Origin: Azotobacter paspali
GTDB lineage: Bacteria; Pseudomonadota; Gammaproteobacteria; Pseudomonadales; Pseudomonadaceae
NCBI RefSeq assembly: GCF_042434745.1
Contig: NZ_JBHLSS010000141.1
Length of the DNA: 64,000 bases
Strand: one strand, 5' to 3'
Below are positions 42,310 through 51,381 of this stretch, piece by piece. Under the pieces are notes generated by a model. It worked only from the letters and a program-made list of their open reading frames with translations. It did no database searches and was not told the origin of the DNA. Position 1 is the first letter of the stretch. Each line of letters starts with the position of its first letter. Position numbers and translations under genes: made by a program.

Positions 42310-43170
42310 ATGAAAGAGCGTCTGTTCCTCCTCGGCCAGCACCTGCTGCCCCACCATCTGCTGTCGCGCGCGGCCGGCCGGCTCGCCGAATGCCGCGTTC
42401 CCTGGGTCAAGAACAGCTTGATCAAGACCTTCGCCCGCCATTTCCAGGTCGACATGGGCCAGGCGCTGATCGAGGAGCCGACCGCCTACGAGCACTTCAA
42501 CGCCTTCTTCACCCGCGCCCTGAAGGCGGACGCCCGCCCTCTCGACCCGACGCCCGGCGCCATTCTCAGCCCGGCCGACGGTGCCGTCAGCCAGCTCGGG
42601 AGCATCAAGCAGGGCCGTGTCTTCCAAGCCAAGGGCCACAGCTTCAGCGTGCAGGAACTGCTCGGCGGCGACACGGCCAGCGCCGTGCCCTTCCAGGGCG
42701 GCAACTTCGCCACCGTTTATCTGTCGCCCAAGGACTATCACCGCGTGCACATGCCGCTGGCCGGCACCCTGCGCGAGATGATCCATGTGCCGGGCAAGCT
42801 GTACTCGGTGAATCGCCTCACCGCGGAGAACGTCCCCGAGCTGTTCGCCCGCAACGAGCGCCTGGTCTGCCTGTTCGACACCGAGTGCGGCCCCATGGCC
42901 GTGGTGTTGGTCGGCGCCATGATCGTCGCCAGCATCGAGACGGTCTGGGCCGGGGTGGTCACCCCGCCACCCCGCCAGGTCAAGCGCTGGCGCTACGACG
43001 AGGCGGCGCATCCACCGGTCCGCCTGGACAAGGGCGCGGAACTCGGGCGCTTCAGACTCGGCTCGACGGTCATCCTCCTGTTCGGAGCGGACCGGGTGCG
43101 CTGGCGCGACGGGCTCGCCCCCCTGGGAGAACTGCGCATGGGCCAGGCGATCGGCCAGGCGTCCGTCTAA
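42310..43170 (+). CDS. psd: phosphatidylserine decarboxylase proenzyme
   Basis: Inner-membrane enzyme making phosphatidylethanolamine, self-cleaved to form a pyruvoyl group. The 286 residues include the conserved [42 protein letters not shown] and [17 protein letters not shown]. The cleavage motif is LGST in [13 protein letters not shown] near residue 253. It forms a short operon with rhdA upstream. Confidence 0.97.
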   Translation: MKERLFLLGQHLLPHHLLSRAAGRLAECRVPWVKNSLIKTFARHFQVDMGQALIEEPTAYEHFNAFFTRALKADARPLDPTPGAILSPADGAVSQLGSIKQGRVFQAKGHSFSVQELLGGDTASAVPFQGGNFATVYLSPKDYHRVHMPLAGTLREMIHVPGKLYSVNRLTAENVPELFARNERLVCLFDTECGPMAVVLVGAMIVASIETVWAGVVTPPPRQVKRWRYDEAAHPPVRLDKGAELGRFRLGSTVILLFGADRVRWRDGLAPLGELRMGQAIGQASV

Positions 43171-43524
43171 GCGAGCGGCAACGCATGCGGGAAGCCGGTC
43201 ACAGCCGGCTCTCGCACCTTGACGCTTTGCGGCAGTCCCTGCAGATTCCGCCCCTCCTGTTCCGCGGTGAGCGGGTCGGCATAGCCTCGAACGGCTTCCG
43301 GTAGCCTGCGACCGCCCTGCGTGGAATCCGCTCCCATACCGTCCGCCCATTGATTCTGGAGGACTCCAGCCCGGCGCCGGGCCACGAGTTCCCGAGCGAG
43401 GCGTAGCACGGCCGGGCCGGCATGCCATGCCGGTCCCTTCCCGAAGTTTGACCTGGGTCCGGGTCGCGGCTCGCGACATGCGCCTTAGACTGCCAACATC
43501 GCCCGCCCGGAAAAGGAAACCGCC
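43171..43524. other. gap between psd and the broken dehydrogenase: nothing recognised
   Basis: These 354 bases contain no frame with a convincing start and composition, no strong promoter and no terminator with a T run. In P. aeruginosa this region between psd and serB carries other genes including fimX; none of that is recognisable here. Confidence 0.5.
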
Positions 43525-44190
43525 ATGCCCATGATGAAAGCCGCCGTGTTCGTCGAACCCGGCCGCATCGAACTACAGGACAAGCTCATCCCCGACGTCG
43601 GACCGGATAACGCCCTAGTGCGCATCACCACGACCACCATCTGCGGCACCGATGTGCACATCCTCAAGGGCAAATACTCGCTGGCCTCGGGCCTGACCAT
43701 CGGCCACGAGCCGGCGGGCATCGTCGAGAAGCTCGGCAGCAACGCGAAGGGCTACAGCGAAGGCCAGCGGGTCATCGCCGGCGCCGTCTGCCCGAGCTTC
43801 AGCGCCTATGCCTGCCAGGATGGCGGCCGCGCCTGCCACGGTTACAAGCCGATGGGCGGCTAGCGCTTGGGCAACAGCATCGACGGCACCCAAGCCGAAT
43901 ACGTGCTGGTGCCCGACGCCCAGGCCGACCTGCGCCCTATCCAGCCTGGGCGTTACTCCAGCGACTTGACCATTCCTCTCGGCGCCTTCCACGCCAGCCT
44001 CGGCGACAGCCGCATCGTCACCTCGCTGTGCCCCGGCGGCAAGGAACGCGCGCGCCGCCTGCTCAACGTGGTCGCCTCGGGGCGCATCGACCTCAAGCCG
44101 TTGGTCACCCACCAGTACCGGCTGGACGACATCGAGGCCGCCTAAGACCTGTTCGCCGACCAGCGCGACGGCGTACTCAAGGCGGCGATC
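43525..44190 (+). pseudogene. broken zinc-dependent alcohol dehydrogenase
   Basis: The start (MMKAAVFVEPGRIELQDKLI, TTTICGTDVHILKGKY, IGHEPAGIVEKLGS) is that of the zinc alcohol dehydrogenase family, with a site at its front like a ribosome binding site (AAAAGGAAA). A TAG at 43861-43863 replaces the tryptophan expected after GYKPMGG. The frame then continues (DGTQAEYVLVPDAQADLRPI) straight into the C-terminus (LTIPLGAFHASLGDSRIVTS; RLLNVVASGRIDLKPLVTH), so the NAD-binding domain of about 120 residues is deleted. A TAA at 44143 replaces the tyrosine before DLFADQRDGVLK. Confidence 0.88.
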
Positions 44191-44204
44191 AGGCCCCGAC
44201 CTAG

Positions 44205-44344
44205 GAGCCTGTTCACAATCTTGCGAGCTAAGGGCACGCAAGGCGAGAACAGGCGAGGAAGCGGAGTTTACGCAGGGTAAATGAGCATTCCGAGCCTGTT
44301 TTTAACGCAGCGGGGCCAACGCGCAGCAGATCGTGGACAGGCTC
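44205..44344. mobile_element. 140-bp MITE-like element
   Basis: GAGCCTGTTCACAATC at 44205-44220 and GATCGTGGACAGGCTC at 44329-44344 are inverted repeats matching at 14 of 16 positions. The interior (for example GGCGAGGAAGCGGAGTTTAC) has no coding capacity. TA occurs just outside both ends and may be the target duplication. The last base of the element supplies the G of the serB TAG stop, so insertion occurred right at the serB end. The interior resembles a dispersed element I recall from pseudomonad genomes. Confidence 0.65.
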
Positions 44345-45573
44345 TAACGGATGCCGTCGCGGTCGCGATAGCCGAGCAGGTATAGGATGCCGTCCAAGCC
44401 GAGATTGGAAATCGCCTGCCTGGCCGACTGCCTGACCAACGGCTTGGCGCGGAAGGCCACACCGAGACCGGCTAGGCCGAGCATCGGCAAGTCGTTGGCG
44501 CCGTCGCCGACGGCGATGGTCTGCTCCAGCGACAGGCCTTCCCGCGCGGCCAGTTGACGCAGCAGGTCGGCCTTGCGCTGACCGTCGACGATCGGCTCGA
44601 CGGCCACCCCGGTGACCTTGCCGTCGACGATTTCCAGCTCGTTGGCGAATACGTAGTCGATGCCCAGCTTGGCCTGTACCTGGCGGGCGAAGTAGGAAAA
44701 ACCGCCGGAGAGGATCGCCGTCTTGTAGCCCAGGCGCCTGAGCTCGGCGAACAGCACCTCGGCGCCCTCGGTCAGGCGCAGCGAGGCGCCGATCTCCGCC
44801 AGCACCTCCTCCGGCAACCCCTTGAGCAACGCCAGGCGCTCCTTGAAGCTGGCGCAAAAATCCAGCTCGCCGCGCATCGCCCGCTCGGTGATGGCTGCGA
44901 CCTTATCGCCGATGCCGGCGGCCTTGGCCAACTCGTCGATCACCTCCGCCTCGATCAGCGTCGAATCCATGTCGAACACCGCTAGACGGCGGATACGCCG
45001 GAACAGCGTGTCGAGCTGGAAACCGATGTCGACGTTGAGCTCCTGGGCCGTCAACAAGAACTCCGCGCGCAGCGCCGCCGGATCGGCCGGCTCGCCGCGC
45101 ACCGAGAACTCGATGCAGCCCTTGCTGCGCGCCTCCGGCGTGTCCAGAGGCAGACGTCCGGACAGACGGTCGATCTGCTCAATTTCCAGGCCGTGGCGGG
45201 CGGTGATCGCACTGACCCGTTCCAGTTGCGCGGCGGTCACCCGGCGCGTCATCAGGGTGACGATGTAGCGCGGCTTGCCCTGGTCGGCGACCCAGGCCGC
45301 GTATTCGGCTTCGGAAACGGAGGTGAAACGCACCTGCTGCCCGAGCCCGTGGGCGACGAGCAGCAGCTCCTTCTGCAGGATCGACAGTTCGCTCCCGGCC
45401 GGGACCTCGACCAGGATGCCGAACGACAGGATGTCGTGGACGACCGCCTGGCCAATATCGAGGATGCCCGCCCCACAGCGGGCCAGCGCGCCGGTGACGG
45501 ACGCGGTCAGGCCGGGACGATCCGGCCCGGTGAGATTGATCAGGACAATTTCGCGCAAGGCGCCGTCTCCCAT
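44344..45573 (-). CDS. serB: phosphoserine phosphatase
   Basis: Last step of serine synthesis. The 409 residues include an N-terminal tandem ACT regulatory region (LINLTGPDRPGLTASVTGAL; IVTLMTRRVTAAQLERVSAI) and a HAD domain with the nucleophile motif AVFDMDSTLIEAEVIDELAK near residue 198, AILSGGFSYFARQVQAKLGI and VAVGDGANDLPMLGLAGLGV. The length fits the pseudomonad form. Its TAG stop lies at the edge of a MITE-like element. It is divergent from the AhpA-like gene. Confidence 0.96.
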   Translation of the reverse strand: MGDGALREIVLINLTGPDRPGLTASVTGALARCGAGILDIGQAVVHDILSFGILVEVPAGSELSILQKELLLVAHGLGQQVRFTSVSEAEYAAWVADQGKPRYIVTLMTRRVTAAQLERVSAITARHGLEIEQIDRLSGRLPLDTPEARSKGCIEFSVRGEPADPAALRAEFLLTAQELNVDIGFQLDTLFRRIRRLAVFDMDSTLIEAEVIDELAKAAGIGDKVAAITERAMRGELDFCASFKERLALLKGLPEEVLAEIGASLRLTEGAEVLFAELRRLGYKTAILSGGFSYFARQVQAKLGIDYVFANELEIVDGKVTGVAVEPIVDGQRKADLLRQLAAREGLSLEQTIAVGDGANDLPMLGLAGLGVAFRAKPLVRQSARQAISNLGLDGILYLLGYRDRDGIR

Positions 45574-45679
45574 GGCAAAGAAGGCGGCATTCTAGCAGGG
45601 CCCGCCGCGCCGAGCGCTTCCCGGCCGGCCGCCCACTTTGCCGGATACACCCCGCCGGGCGGTTTCCCCACGTCAAGCC

Positions 45680-45707
45680 TTACTGCGCGCGCCCGGCATT
45701 CCGTATA
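45680..45707 (+). promoter_or_regulatory. candidate sigma-70 promoter of the AhpA-like gene
   Basis: TTACTG and TATACT are separated by 16 bases, with the -10 lying 33 bases ahead of the GTG start at 45741. The -10 is strong and the -35 is moderate. Confidence 0.5.
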
Positions 45708-45740
45708 CTGCCCACCCGAATTTTTCACGAGCCGCGATCA

Positions 45741-47387
45741 GTGACCCGGCCAACTTCCGCCAAACCCGAAAACTTCTTCGTCTTGCTGTTCCGCGCCTTG
45801 TGCCAGCGGCGCGTCCCAGTCTCCCTGCGTATCGTCAGCCACAGCCTGGTGCTGGTGATCCTAGCCCTGGCCCTGTATTCCTGGCTGGTCGGTCTGCAGG
45901 TCCGCCAGACCATGCACGAGCAGGCTGACGCCCTCGGCCAGACGCTGACCACCCAGACCAGCGCCGCGGCCAGCCATCTGTTGGTGGCCAACGACATCCT
46001 CAGCCTCAACGTGCTGCTGGGCAACTTGACGAAGAACCCACTGGTCGCCCACGCGGCCGTCTACAACGCGGACAACCACCTGCTCGCCGAAGCCGGCAAC
46101 CGTCCGCCGCGGATGCCGCCGGAAGGCGATCTCAGCCTCCATGCCCGGCCCATCACCTTCCAGGACAGTGTGACCGGTCACCTGCGCATCGTCCTGAACA
46201 TGCCGCAGTTCCGCGAGCCCTTCATCATCGGCCTGCGCAACATGGGCCTGCTCGGTCTGGGCCTGCTGCTGCTGACGCTGATTCTCGGCCTGCGCTTGGG
46301 CTACGGCATCTCCACGCCGCTGCTGCAACTGCGCGTCTGGCTGCGCGAGCCGGACGACCAGCCTCCCGGCGCCGAACGCCAGGACGAGATCGGCGACCTG
46401 GCCCGCCAGTTGCGAACCCGTTTCGCTCCTGAGCGGGCGTCCCGCCCGGCGCCCGACGGACTCGAGGACGACGAGCTGTCGCGCTATCTGTCCGATGCGC
46501 CTTCGACAGCCAAGGCATCCGCCGGGAAGCCGGTCTCACGCCCCACGTCCCACACGGCGGTGCCGCCCTTCGCCACACCCGAGCCGGCGAAGCGCAACGT
46601 GGCGGCGCCCGAAGCCTCGCGACTCGGCGCGACGAAGGCCAGGGCGGAGTCCTCGTCGTATCCCCTGTCCGGTCTGCGCGCCGATATCGACGACCTGGAC
46701 GACGAGGCCCCGCCGCTGCGCCGGCTGGTCCCGAATGATGCCGGCGACGAGCCCGGCTTCGGCGTGGACTTCGACAGAGACATCGCTCCCGCGCCCGCCT
46801 CGCACCGCCAGGCTCGCGAGAGCGCTGTGCTGGCCATCCAGCTCAATCCCGCGGACCAATTGCGCAGCCTGTCCCGCGAACGGCTGGCGGAACTGCGCCG
46901 GCGTTATCGCGACAGCCTGGAGCAGGCTGCGGCGTTCTACGGTGGCGAACTGCACCTGCTCGACGAGGACGGCGGCCTGCTGCTATTCCATCGCCGCGAG
47001 TGCGGCGACGACTACCTGGCCGGCGCCATCTGTTGCGCCGAACTGCTGCGTTCGCTGAAATCCGAGCTAAAGCTCAAGGCCGCCGGCGACGCTGGCCTGC
47101 AATTGCAGCTCGGCCTCGCGCGCGGCGACAAGCTCGCCGGCCTCGGCCAGGCGGCCCTGCTGCTCAGCCCGGGCGGCCAGGCCGCGCTGACCCTGGCGCA
47201 GTACAGCCACAACGTCCTGCTGCTGGAGCGGCAGATCGGCGAGGACCCCGCAGTCCGCCAGTGCGCGCGCTTGCGGTTGCTCGCCAATCCGGAGGGCGCC
47301 GCCACGATCGAGTACCTGCTGGAACCCTACGCCACCGAACTGGACGGCCAATTGGCCCGCCTGCGCGAGGAGCTGCAAAGCTATTGA
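45741..47387 (+). CDS. AhpA/YtjB-like membrane protein with HAMP-type linker
   Basis: Function unclear; family members sit beside serB in many gammaproteobacteria. The 548-residue protein starts with GTG. Two membrane segments (SLRIVSHSLVLVILALALYS near residue 30 and LLGLGLLLLTLILGLRLGYG near residue 170) bracket a periplasmic domain (NDILSLNVLLGNLTKNPLVA). A HAMP-like stretch follows (ISTPLLQLRVWL, QDEIGDLARQLRTRF), then a low-complexity acidic region, and a C-terminal domain (about 360-540) faintly like a degenerate nucleotide-cyclase fold (VLAIQLNPADQLRSLSRERL). No kinase or output motif was seen. Confidence 0.75.
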   Translation: MTRPTSAKPENFFVLLFRALCQRRVPVSLRIVSHSLVLVILALALYSWLVGLQVRQTMHEQADALGQTLTTQTSAAASHLLVANDILSLNVLLGNLTKNPLVAHAAVYNADNHLLAEAGNRPPRMPPEGDLSLHARPITFQDSVTGHLRIVLNMPQFREPFIIGLRNMGLLGLGLLLLTLILGLRLGYGISTPLLQLRVWLREPDDQPPGAERQDEIGDLARQLRTRFAPERASRPAPDGLEDDELSRYLSDAPSTAKASAGKPVSRPTSHTAVPPFATPEPAKRNVAAPEASRLGATKARAESSSYPLSGLRADIDDLDDEAPPLRRLVPNDAGDEPGFGVDFDRDIAPAPASHRQARESAVLAIQLNPADQLRSLSRERLAELRRRYRDSLEQAAAFYGGELHLLDEDGGLLLFHRRECGDDYLAGAICCAELLRSLKSELKLKAAGDAGLQLQLGLARGDKLAGLGQAALLLSPGGQAALTLAQYSHNVLLLERQIGEDPAVRQCARLRLLANPEGAATIEYLLEPYATELDGQLARLREELQSY

Positions 47388-47665
47388 TCCGCGCCTTGCA
47401 ACCTCCGAGCTTGCCGGTCGCCAACACGGCGCCGGCTCGCAGGCGCCGATGCCTTCGCTGGCCGGGCCGCCGACTTCGACCTGGGTAGCCCGTCCCTCCC
47501 GCCACATGCCATCCTCGAGCGGACGCCCATCCCGAGCCGACCGTCGTCCCTGCCGGTCGTTCCCGCTTTGACAGCCGGGGCGCCGCCCACTAAACAGGAA
47601 AACAAGAATCAGCTAACTAATGCGCTCAGGCGCCGCCGATCCATGGGTATCTACACGTGGACAAG

Positions 47666-47827
47666 ATGAAGAAGAACACCGTGCTCGACCCCAAGAAACA
47701 TTTCGAACCAGGGCTGGAAATCCATAGCTGCGAAGACCTACCGGAGGCTACCCTGCCGCGCGCCCGGGGCGACTGGCGCCTGTCGCGCTCCAACAAGCCA
47801 CGGCGCACCTGGCGCCTGAGCAAATAG
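47666..47827 (+). CDS. 53-residue basic hypothetical protein
   Basis: Not recognised. The frame reads MKKNTVLDPKKHFEPGLEIH and ends RSNKPRRTWRLSK, with a pI clearly above neutral and two WRLS motifs. Codon use favours GC at third positions as in the neighbouring genes. A GTG nine bases upstream is an alternative start. It stands alone in a 0.7-kb gap between the AhpA-like gene and the KGG protein gene; the remaining gap sequence (47388-47665 and 47828-48075) shows nothing else. Confidence 0.45.
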   Translation: MKKNTVLDPKKHFEPGLEIHSCEDLPEATLPRARGDWRLSRSNKPRRTWRLSK

Positions 47828-48075
47828 CTTTTCTTCCCTGTCCGGCCATTTTCACGCTCCTTGGCGGGAACGGCTTTCGCCGGCCCATTCCCGCCATCTA
47901 GCCTGCCGACGAGCGGCTGTCCGGCGACCGCCTGTCGAGCAGGCCCCTACCACCCATCCACTGCCCACCCCTTCGCCGGAAAAACCGGAACTCTGCCTAT
48001 AGGCTTCTCTCAGTAACTGTGCAGCCAGACGCTTGTCCGGACTGCGCACTTCACCAGCTCGCGAGGAGAAAGGCC

Positions 48076-48252
48076 ATGCCCAAACACGCCAATCCCGGAA
48101 ACTTCGCCAACGACCCCGAACGGGCCGCCGCAGCCGGCCGCAAGGGTGGGCATAACAGCGGTGGCAACTTTGCCAACGACCCGAAAAAAGCCTCCGAGGC
48201 TGGCCGTAAGGGAGGCCGCAACAGCCACGGAGGTGGCCGCCAGCAGCACTAA
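48076..48252 (+). CDS. KGG-repeat stress protein (con-10/YciG/GsiB-like)
   Basis: Small hydrophilic, glycine-rich protein of 58 residues that is probably disordered. Two near-identical units are visible: NFANDPERAAAAGRKGGHNS and NFANDPKKASEAGRKGGRNS, the pattern of KGG proteins induced by stationary phase, drying or osmotic stress. AGGAG lies about nine bases ahead of the ATG. A terminator-like hairpin follows immediately. Confidence 0.88.
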   Translation: MPKHANPGNFANDPERAAAAGRKGGHNSGGNFANDPKKASEAGRKGGRNSHGGGRQQH

Positions 48253-48258
48253 GCGTTC

Positions 48259-48282
48259 CAGGCGGGAGTGTCCTCCCGCCTG
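48259..48282. terminator. hairpin between the convergent KGG and thiolase genes
   Basis: CAGGCGGGA and TCCCGCCTG form a 9-bp perfect stem around GTGTCC. It fills the gap between the stops of two convergent genes and could serve both. No T run is present on either side. Confidence 0.55.
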
Positions 48283-49470
48283 TCAGGCCATTTCCACCGC
48301 CATCGCCGTCGCCTCGCCACCGCCGATGCACAGGCTGGCGACGCCACGCCGTCCGCCGCCGCGGCGCAGGGCGCCCAGCAGGGTAACCAGGATACGCGCG
48401 CCGGACGCGCCGATCGGATGTCCCAGGGCGCAGGCGCCGCCATGGACATTGACCCGCGCCGGGTCGAGCCTAAGATCGTGGATCGCCGCCAGGGTCACCA
48501 CCGCGAAGGCCTCGTTGATTTCCCACAGGTCGACGTCGCCGACCGACCAGCCGAGCCGCTCCAGCAGTTTCCGCATCGCGCCGACCGGCGCGGTCGGAAA
48601 CAGCCGCGGCTCATGGGCATGGCTGGCATGGCCGACGACGGTCGCCAGGGGCGCGAGCCCGAACCGTCCGGCCGTGGAGCGGCGCATCAGCAGCAGCGCG
48701 GCGGCGCCATCGGAAATCGAGCTGGAGTTGGCCGGCGTCACCGTACCGCCTTCGCGAAAGGCCGGCTTGAGTTCGAAAATCCGCTCCAGACGTGCCTTCG
48801 GTGGCTGTTCGTCGTGCTCGACCAGCACCTCGCCATGGCGGCCGGAAAGGCTCACCGGGGTGATTTCCCAGGCGAAGGCGCCGGACTCGATGGCCGCCCG
48901 GGCGCGACGCGTCGAGGCGATGGCCCAGGCGTCCTGCTCCTCGCGGCCGAAACCGTAGCTGGCCGCACAATCCTCGGCGAAGGTACCCATCAGCCGGCCC
49001 CGGTCGAAGTAGGCATCCTCCAGACCGTCGAAGAACATGTGGTCGAGCACCTGCCGATGCCCGAGCCAGTAGCCGCCGCGCGCGCCAGGCAGCAGGTAGG
49101 GGGCGTTACTCATGGACTCCATGCCGCCGGCCAGTACGACCTCGGCGCTGCCGGCGAGCAGCAAGTCATGGGCCAGCATGGCGGCCTTCATCCCGGAGCC
49201 GCACACCTTGTTGACCGTGGTGCAACCGACCGATAGTGGCAAACCTGCCTCGATCGCCGCCTGGCGGGCCGGCGCCTGGCCGAGCCCGGCTGGCAGCACG
49301 CAGCCGAGGATCAGCTCCTGCACCTGCTCGCCGGGAAGGCCGGCCCGCTGCAGCGCCGCGCGCACGGCGACACCGCCCAGCCACGGCGCGCTCAGCCCGG
49401 AGAGTTCGCCCTGGAATGCGCCAAGCGGTGTGCGCGCGGCGGAAACGATGACAACCGGGTCCTGGGACAT
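48283..49470 (-). CDS. acetyl-CoA C-acyltransferase (thiolase)
   Basis: Degradative or biosynthetic thiolase of 395 residues. It has the active-site cysteine in TTVNKVCGSGMKAAMLAHDL near residue 91, GGMESMSNAPYLL, the catalytic histidine in NVHGGACALGHPIGASGARI and the second cysteine in ASLCIGGGEATAMAVE. The start at 49470 gives the family N-terminus MSQDPVVIVSAARTPLGAF. It lies downstream of a broken SDR gene on the same strand, the order of a fatty-acid or branched-chain oxidation pair. Substrate not determined. Confidence 0.92.
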   Translation of the reverse strand: MSQDPVVIVSAARTPLGAFQGELSGLSAPWLGGVAVRAALQRAGLPGEQVQELILGCVLPAGLGQAPARQAAIEAGLPLSVGCTTVNKVCGSGMKAAMLAHDLLLAGSAEVVLAGGMESMSNAPYLLPGARGGYWLGHRQVLDHMFFDGLEDAYFDRGRLMGTFAEDCAASYGFGREEQDAWAIASTRRARAAIESGAFAWEITPVSLSGRHGEVLVEHDEQPPKARLERIFELKPAFREGGTVTPANSSSISDGAAALLLMRRSTAGRFGLAPLATVVGHASHAHEPRLFPTAPVGAMRKLLERLGWSVGDVDLWEINEAFAVVTLAAIHDLRLDPARVNVHGGACALGHPIGASGARILVTLLGALRRGGGRRGVASLCIGGGEATAMAVEMA

Positions 49471-49512
49471 GTGACGTCCTCGCTGGCGGTTATTGACGAA
49501 AGCAGGGCGCAC

Positions 49513-50265
49513 CTAGCGGGCAGCCATGCGGATAGCGCCATCCAGGCGGATGACCTCGCCGTTCAGATACGGATTGGCGAAGATGTGTTCCACCAGCACG
49601 GCGAACTCCCCTTCCCGCCCCAGCCGTGGCGGGAAGGGCACGATCCGGCCCAGCGATGCCTGCACCTCGGCTGGCATGCCCAGCAGCATGGTGGGTTCCA
49701 TGACCCCAGGCGCGATGCACATGACGCGAATGCCGTGCTGGCACAATTCTCGGCAGGGTCATCGCCACCATGCCGCCCTTGGAGGCGGCATAGGCGGCCT
49801 GGCCGATTTGCCCCTCGAAGGCCGCCACCGAGGCGGTATTGACGATCACCCCGCGCTGGCCCACGGCATCCGGCGCCGTCTCGCGCATGGTCGCGGCGGC
49901 CAGGCGGATCATGTTGAAGCTGCCCAGCAGGTTGATCTCCAGGGTACGGGCGAAGGTTTCCAGGGCATGCGGCCCCGCGCGCCGACCAGTTTCTCCGCCG
50001 GGGCGATACCGGCGCAGTTCACCAGGCCGCGCAGATATCCCATGCCGACGGCGGCCTCGAAGCAGGCGTGGGCGCTGTCGGCGCGGGTCACATCGGTTTC
50101 CAGGAAACACGCCCGCTCGCCCAGTTCCGCAACCAGCGCGCCGGCCTCGCGATCGATGTCGGCCAGCACCACCCGGCCACCGCGCTCGACGATCAACCGC
50201 GCCGTCGCCGCGCCCAGCCCGGCCCCCCCGCCGCTCACCACATACACGTTATCCTTGATCCGCAT
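49513..50265 (-). pseudogene. SDR 3-hydroxyacyl-CoA dehydrogenase gene with two frameshifts
   Basis: Start [20 protein letters not shown] with GGAGGAAA ahead, then [20 protein letters not shown] and [14 protein letters not shown], all in one frame. Near 49975 the frame shifts, and the next frame reads [19 protein letters not shown] and [23 protein letters not shown] with the catalytic Tyr/Lys. Near 49750 it shifts again to [20 protein letters not shown] and [17 protein letters not shown]. Total length is 753 bases, close to the family's 255 residues, so the two shifts compensate. It is either a recent pseudogene or carries two sequencing errors. Confidence 0.85.
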
Positions 50266-50370
50266 GGGCTTTCCTCCCTGTACTGCCGTAAAGTCTAGTC
50301 TTGCGTGCCGCCCCCGTGCGCCGGAGGGCCGCCATGGGTACCGTCGACCGCCGCCGTTCGAGAAACGACC

Positions 50371-51381
50371 ATGCTGATCCAGATTCCGCCCCGCTCGCAC
50401 TGCCCGTCCTCCGAGATCACCCCGGAGTCCGTCTACCTGTCGCGCCGGCGCTTTCTCGGCGCCGGAGTCGTGGCGTTGGGCGCCGCCGCCCTGCCCGCCC
50501 GGTCCCGCGCCGAAAGCCAGCGCTACGCCGGCGTCGAACCGGGCCGGCCGCCCGTCTGGTTCGCCGAGAAGCTGCCCGATACCCGCTGGCAGGCGGTCGA
50601 GGCGCCAGGCGAGGCGCTCACCCCGTTCCAGGATGCCAGCCACTACAACAACTTCTACGAGTTCGGCCCGGACAAGGGCGATCCGGCGGCGAACGCCGGC
50701 CGGCTGCCCACCGAACCCTGGAGCGTGTGGATCGACGGCGAGGTCGGCAAGCCGGGCCAATACGCCTTGGAAGATCTGGTCCGCCCACACGCACTGGAGG
50801 AGCGCATCTACCGGCTGCGTTGCGTGGAGGCCTGGTCGATGGTGATCCCCTGGCTGGGCTTCCCCCTCGCCGAACTGCTCAAGCGCGCCGAGCCTACCGG
50901 CAACGCCAGGTACGTGGCCTTCGAGACGTTGGTCGATCCCGAGCACATGCCGGGCCAGCGCTCGCGCTTCGCCCTGCTCGACTGGCCGTACCGCGAGGGC
51001 CTGCGGCTGGACGAGGCGATGCACCCGCTGACCGTCCTGGCGGTGGGCATGTACGGCCGCGTGCTGCCCAACCAGAACGGCGCGCCGCTACGGCTGGTCG
51101 TACCCTGGAAGTACGGTTTCAAGAGCATTAAATCGATCGTGCGCATCAGCCTGACCGAACGCCAGCCCTACACCAGTTGGCAGAGCCGGGCGCCCGAGGA
51201 GTACGGCTTCTACGCCAACGTCAATCCCGCCGTGGACCACCCGCGCTGGAGCCAGAAACGCGAACGGCGCCTGCCGGGCAGCCTGTTCAGTCCCAACCTG
51301 CGCGATACCCTGCCGTTCAACGGCTATGCCCAGGAAGTCGCCGGCCTCTACGCCGGCATGGACCTGACCAAGGACTACTGA
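50371..51381 (+). CDS. msrP: protein-methionine-sulfoxide reductase, catalytic subunit MsrP
   Basis: Periplasmic molybdopterin enzyme that reduces oxidised methionines in envelope proteins. The 336 residues begin with a Tat signal ([20 protein letters not shown]), then [15 protein letters not shown] and the molybdenum-ligating cysteine in [40 protein letters not shown] and [20 protein letters not shown] complete the family pattern. The ATG at 50371 is chosen to give the proper Tat leader. msrQ starts at the next stop (ACTGATG). Confidence 0.96.
   Translation: MLIQIPPRSHCPSSEITPESVYLSRRRFLGAGVVALGAAALPARSRAESQRYAGVEPGRPPVWFAEKLPDTRWQAVEAPGEALTPFQDASHYNNFYEFGPDKGDPAANAGRLPTEPWSVWIDGEVGKPGQYALEDLVRPHALEERIYRLRCVEAWSMVIPWLGFPLAELLKRAEPTGNARYVAFETLVDPEHMPGQRSRFALLDWPYREGLRLDEAMHPLTVLAVGMYGRVLPNQNGAPLRLVVPWKYGFKSIKSIVRISLTERQPYTSWQSRAPEEYGFYANVNPAVDHPRWSQKRERRLPGSLFSPNLRDTLPFNGYAQEVAGLYAGMDLTKDY

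Noticed and set aside
40972..43479. Long minus-strand frame (835 codons) opposite rsgA, rhdA and psd
   Set aside because: It spans three well-identified plus-strand genes and has no family resemblance or proper start.
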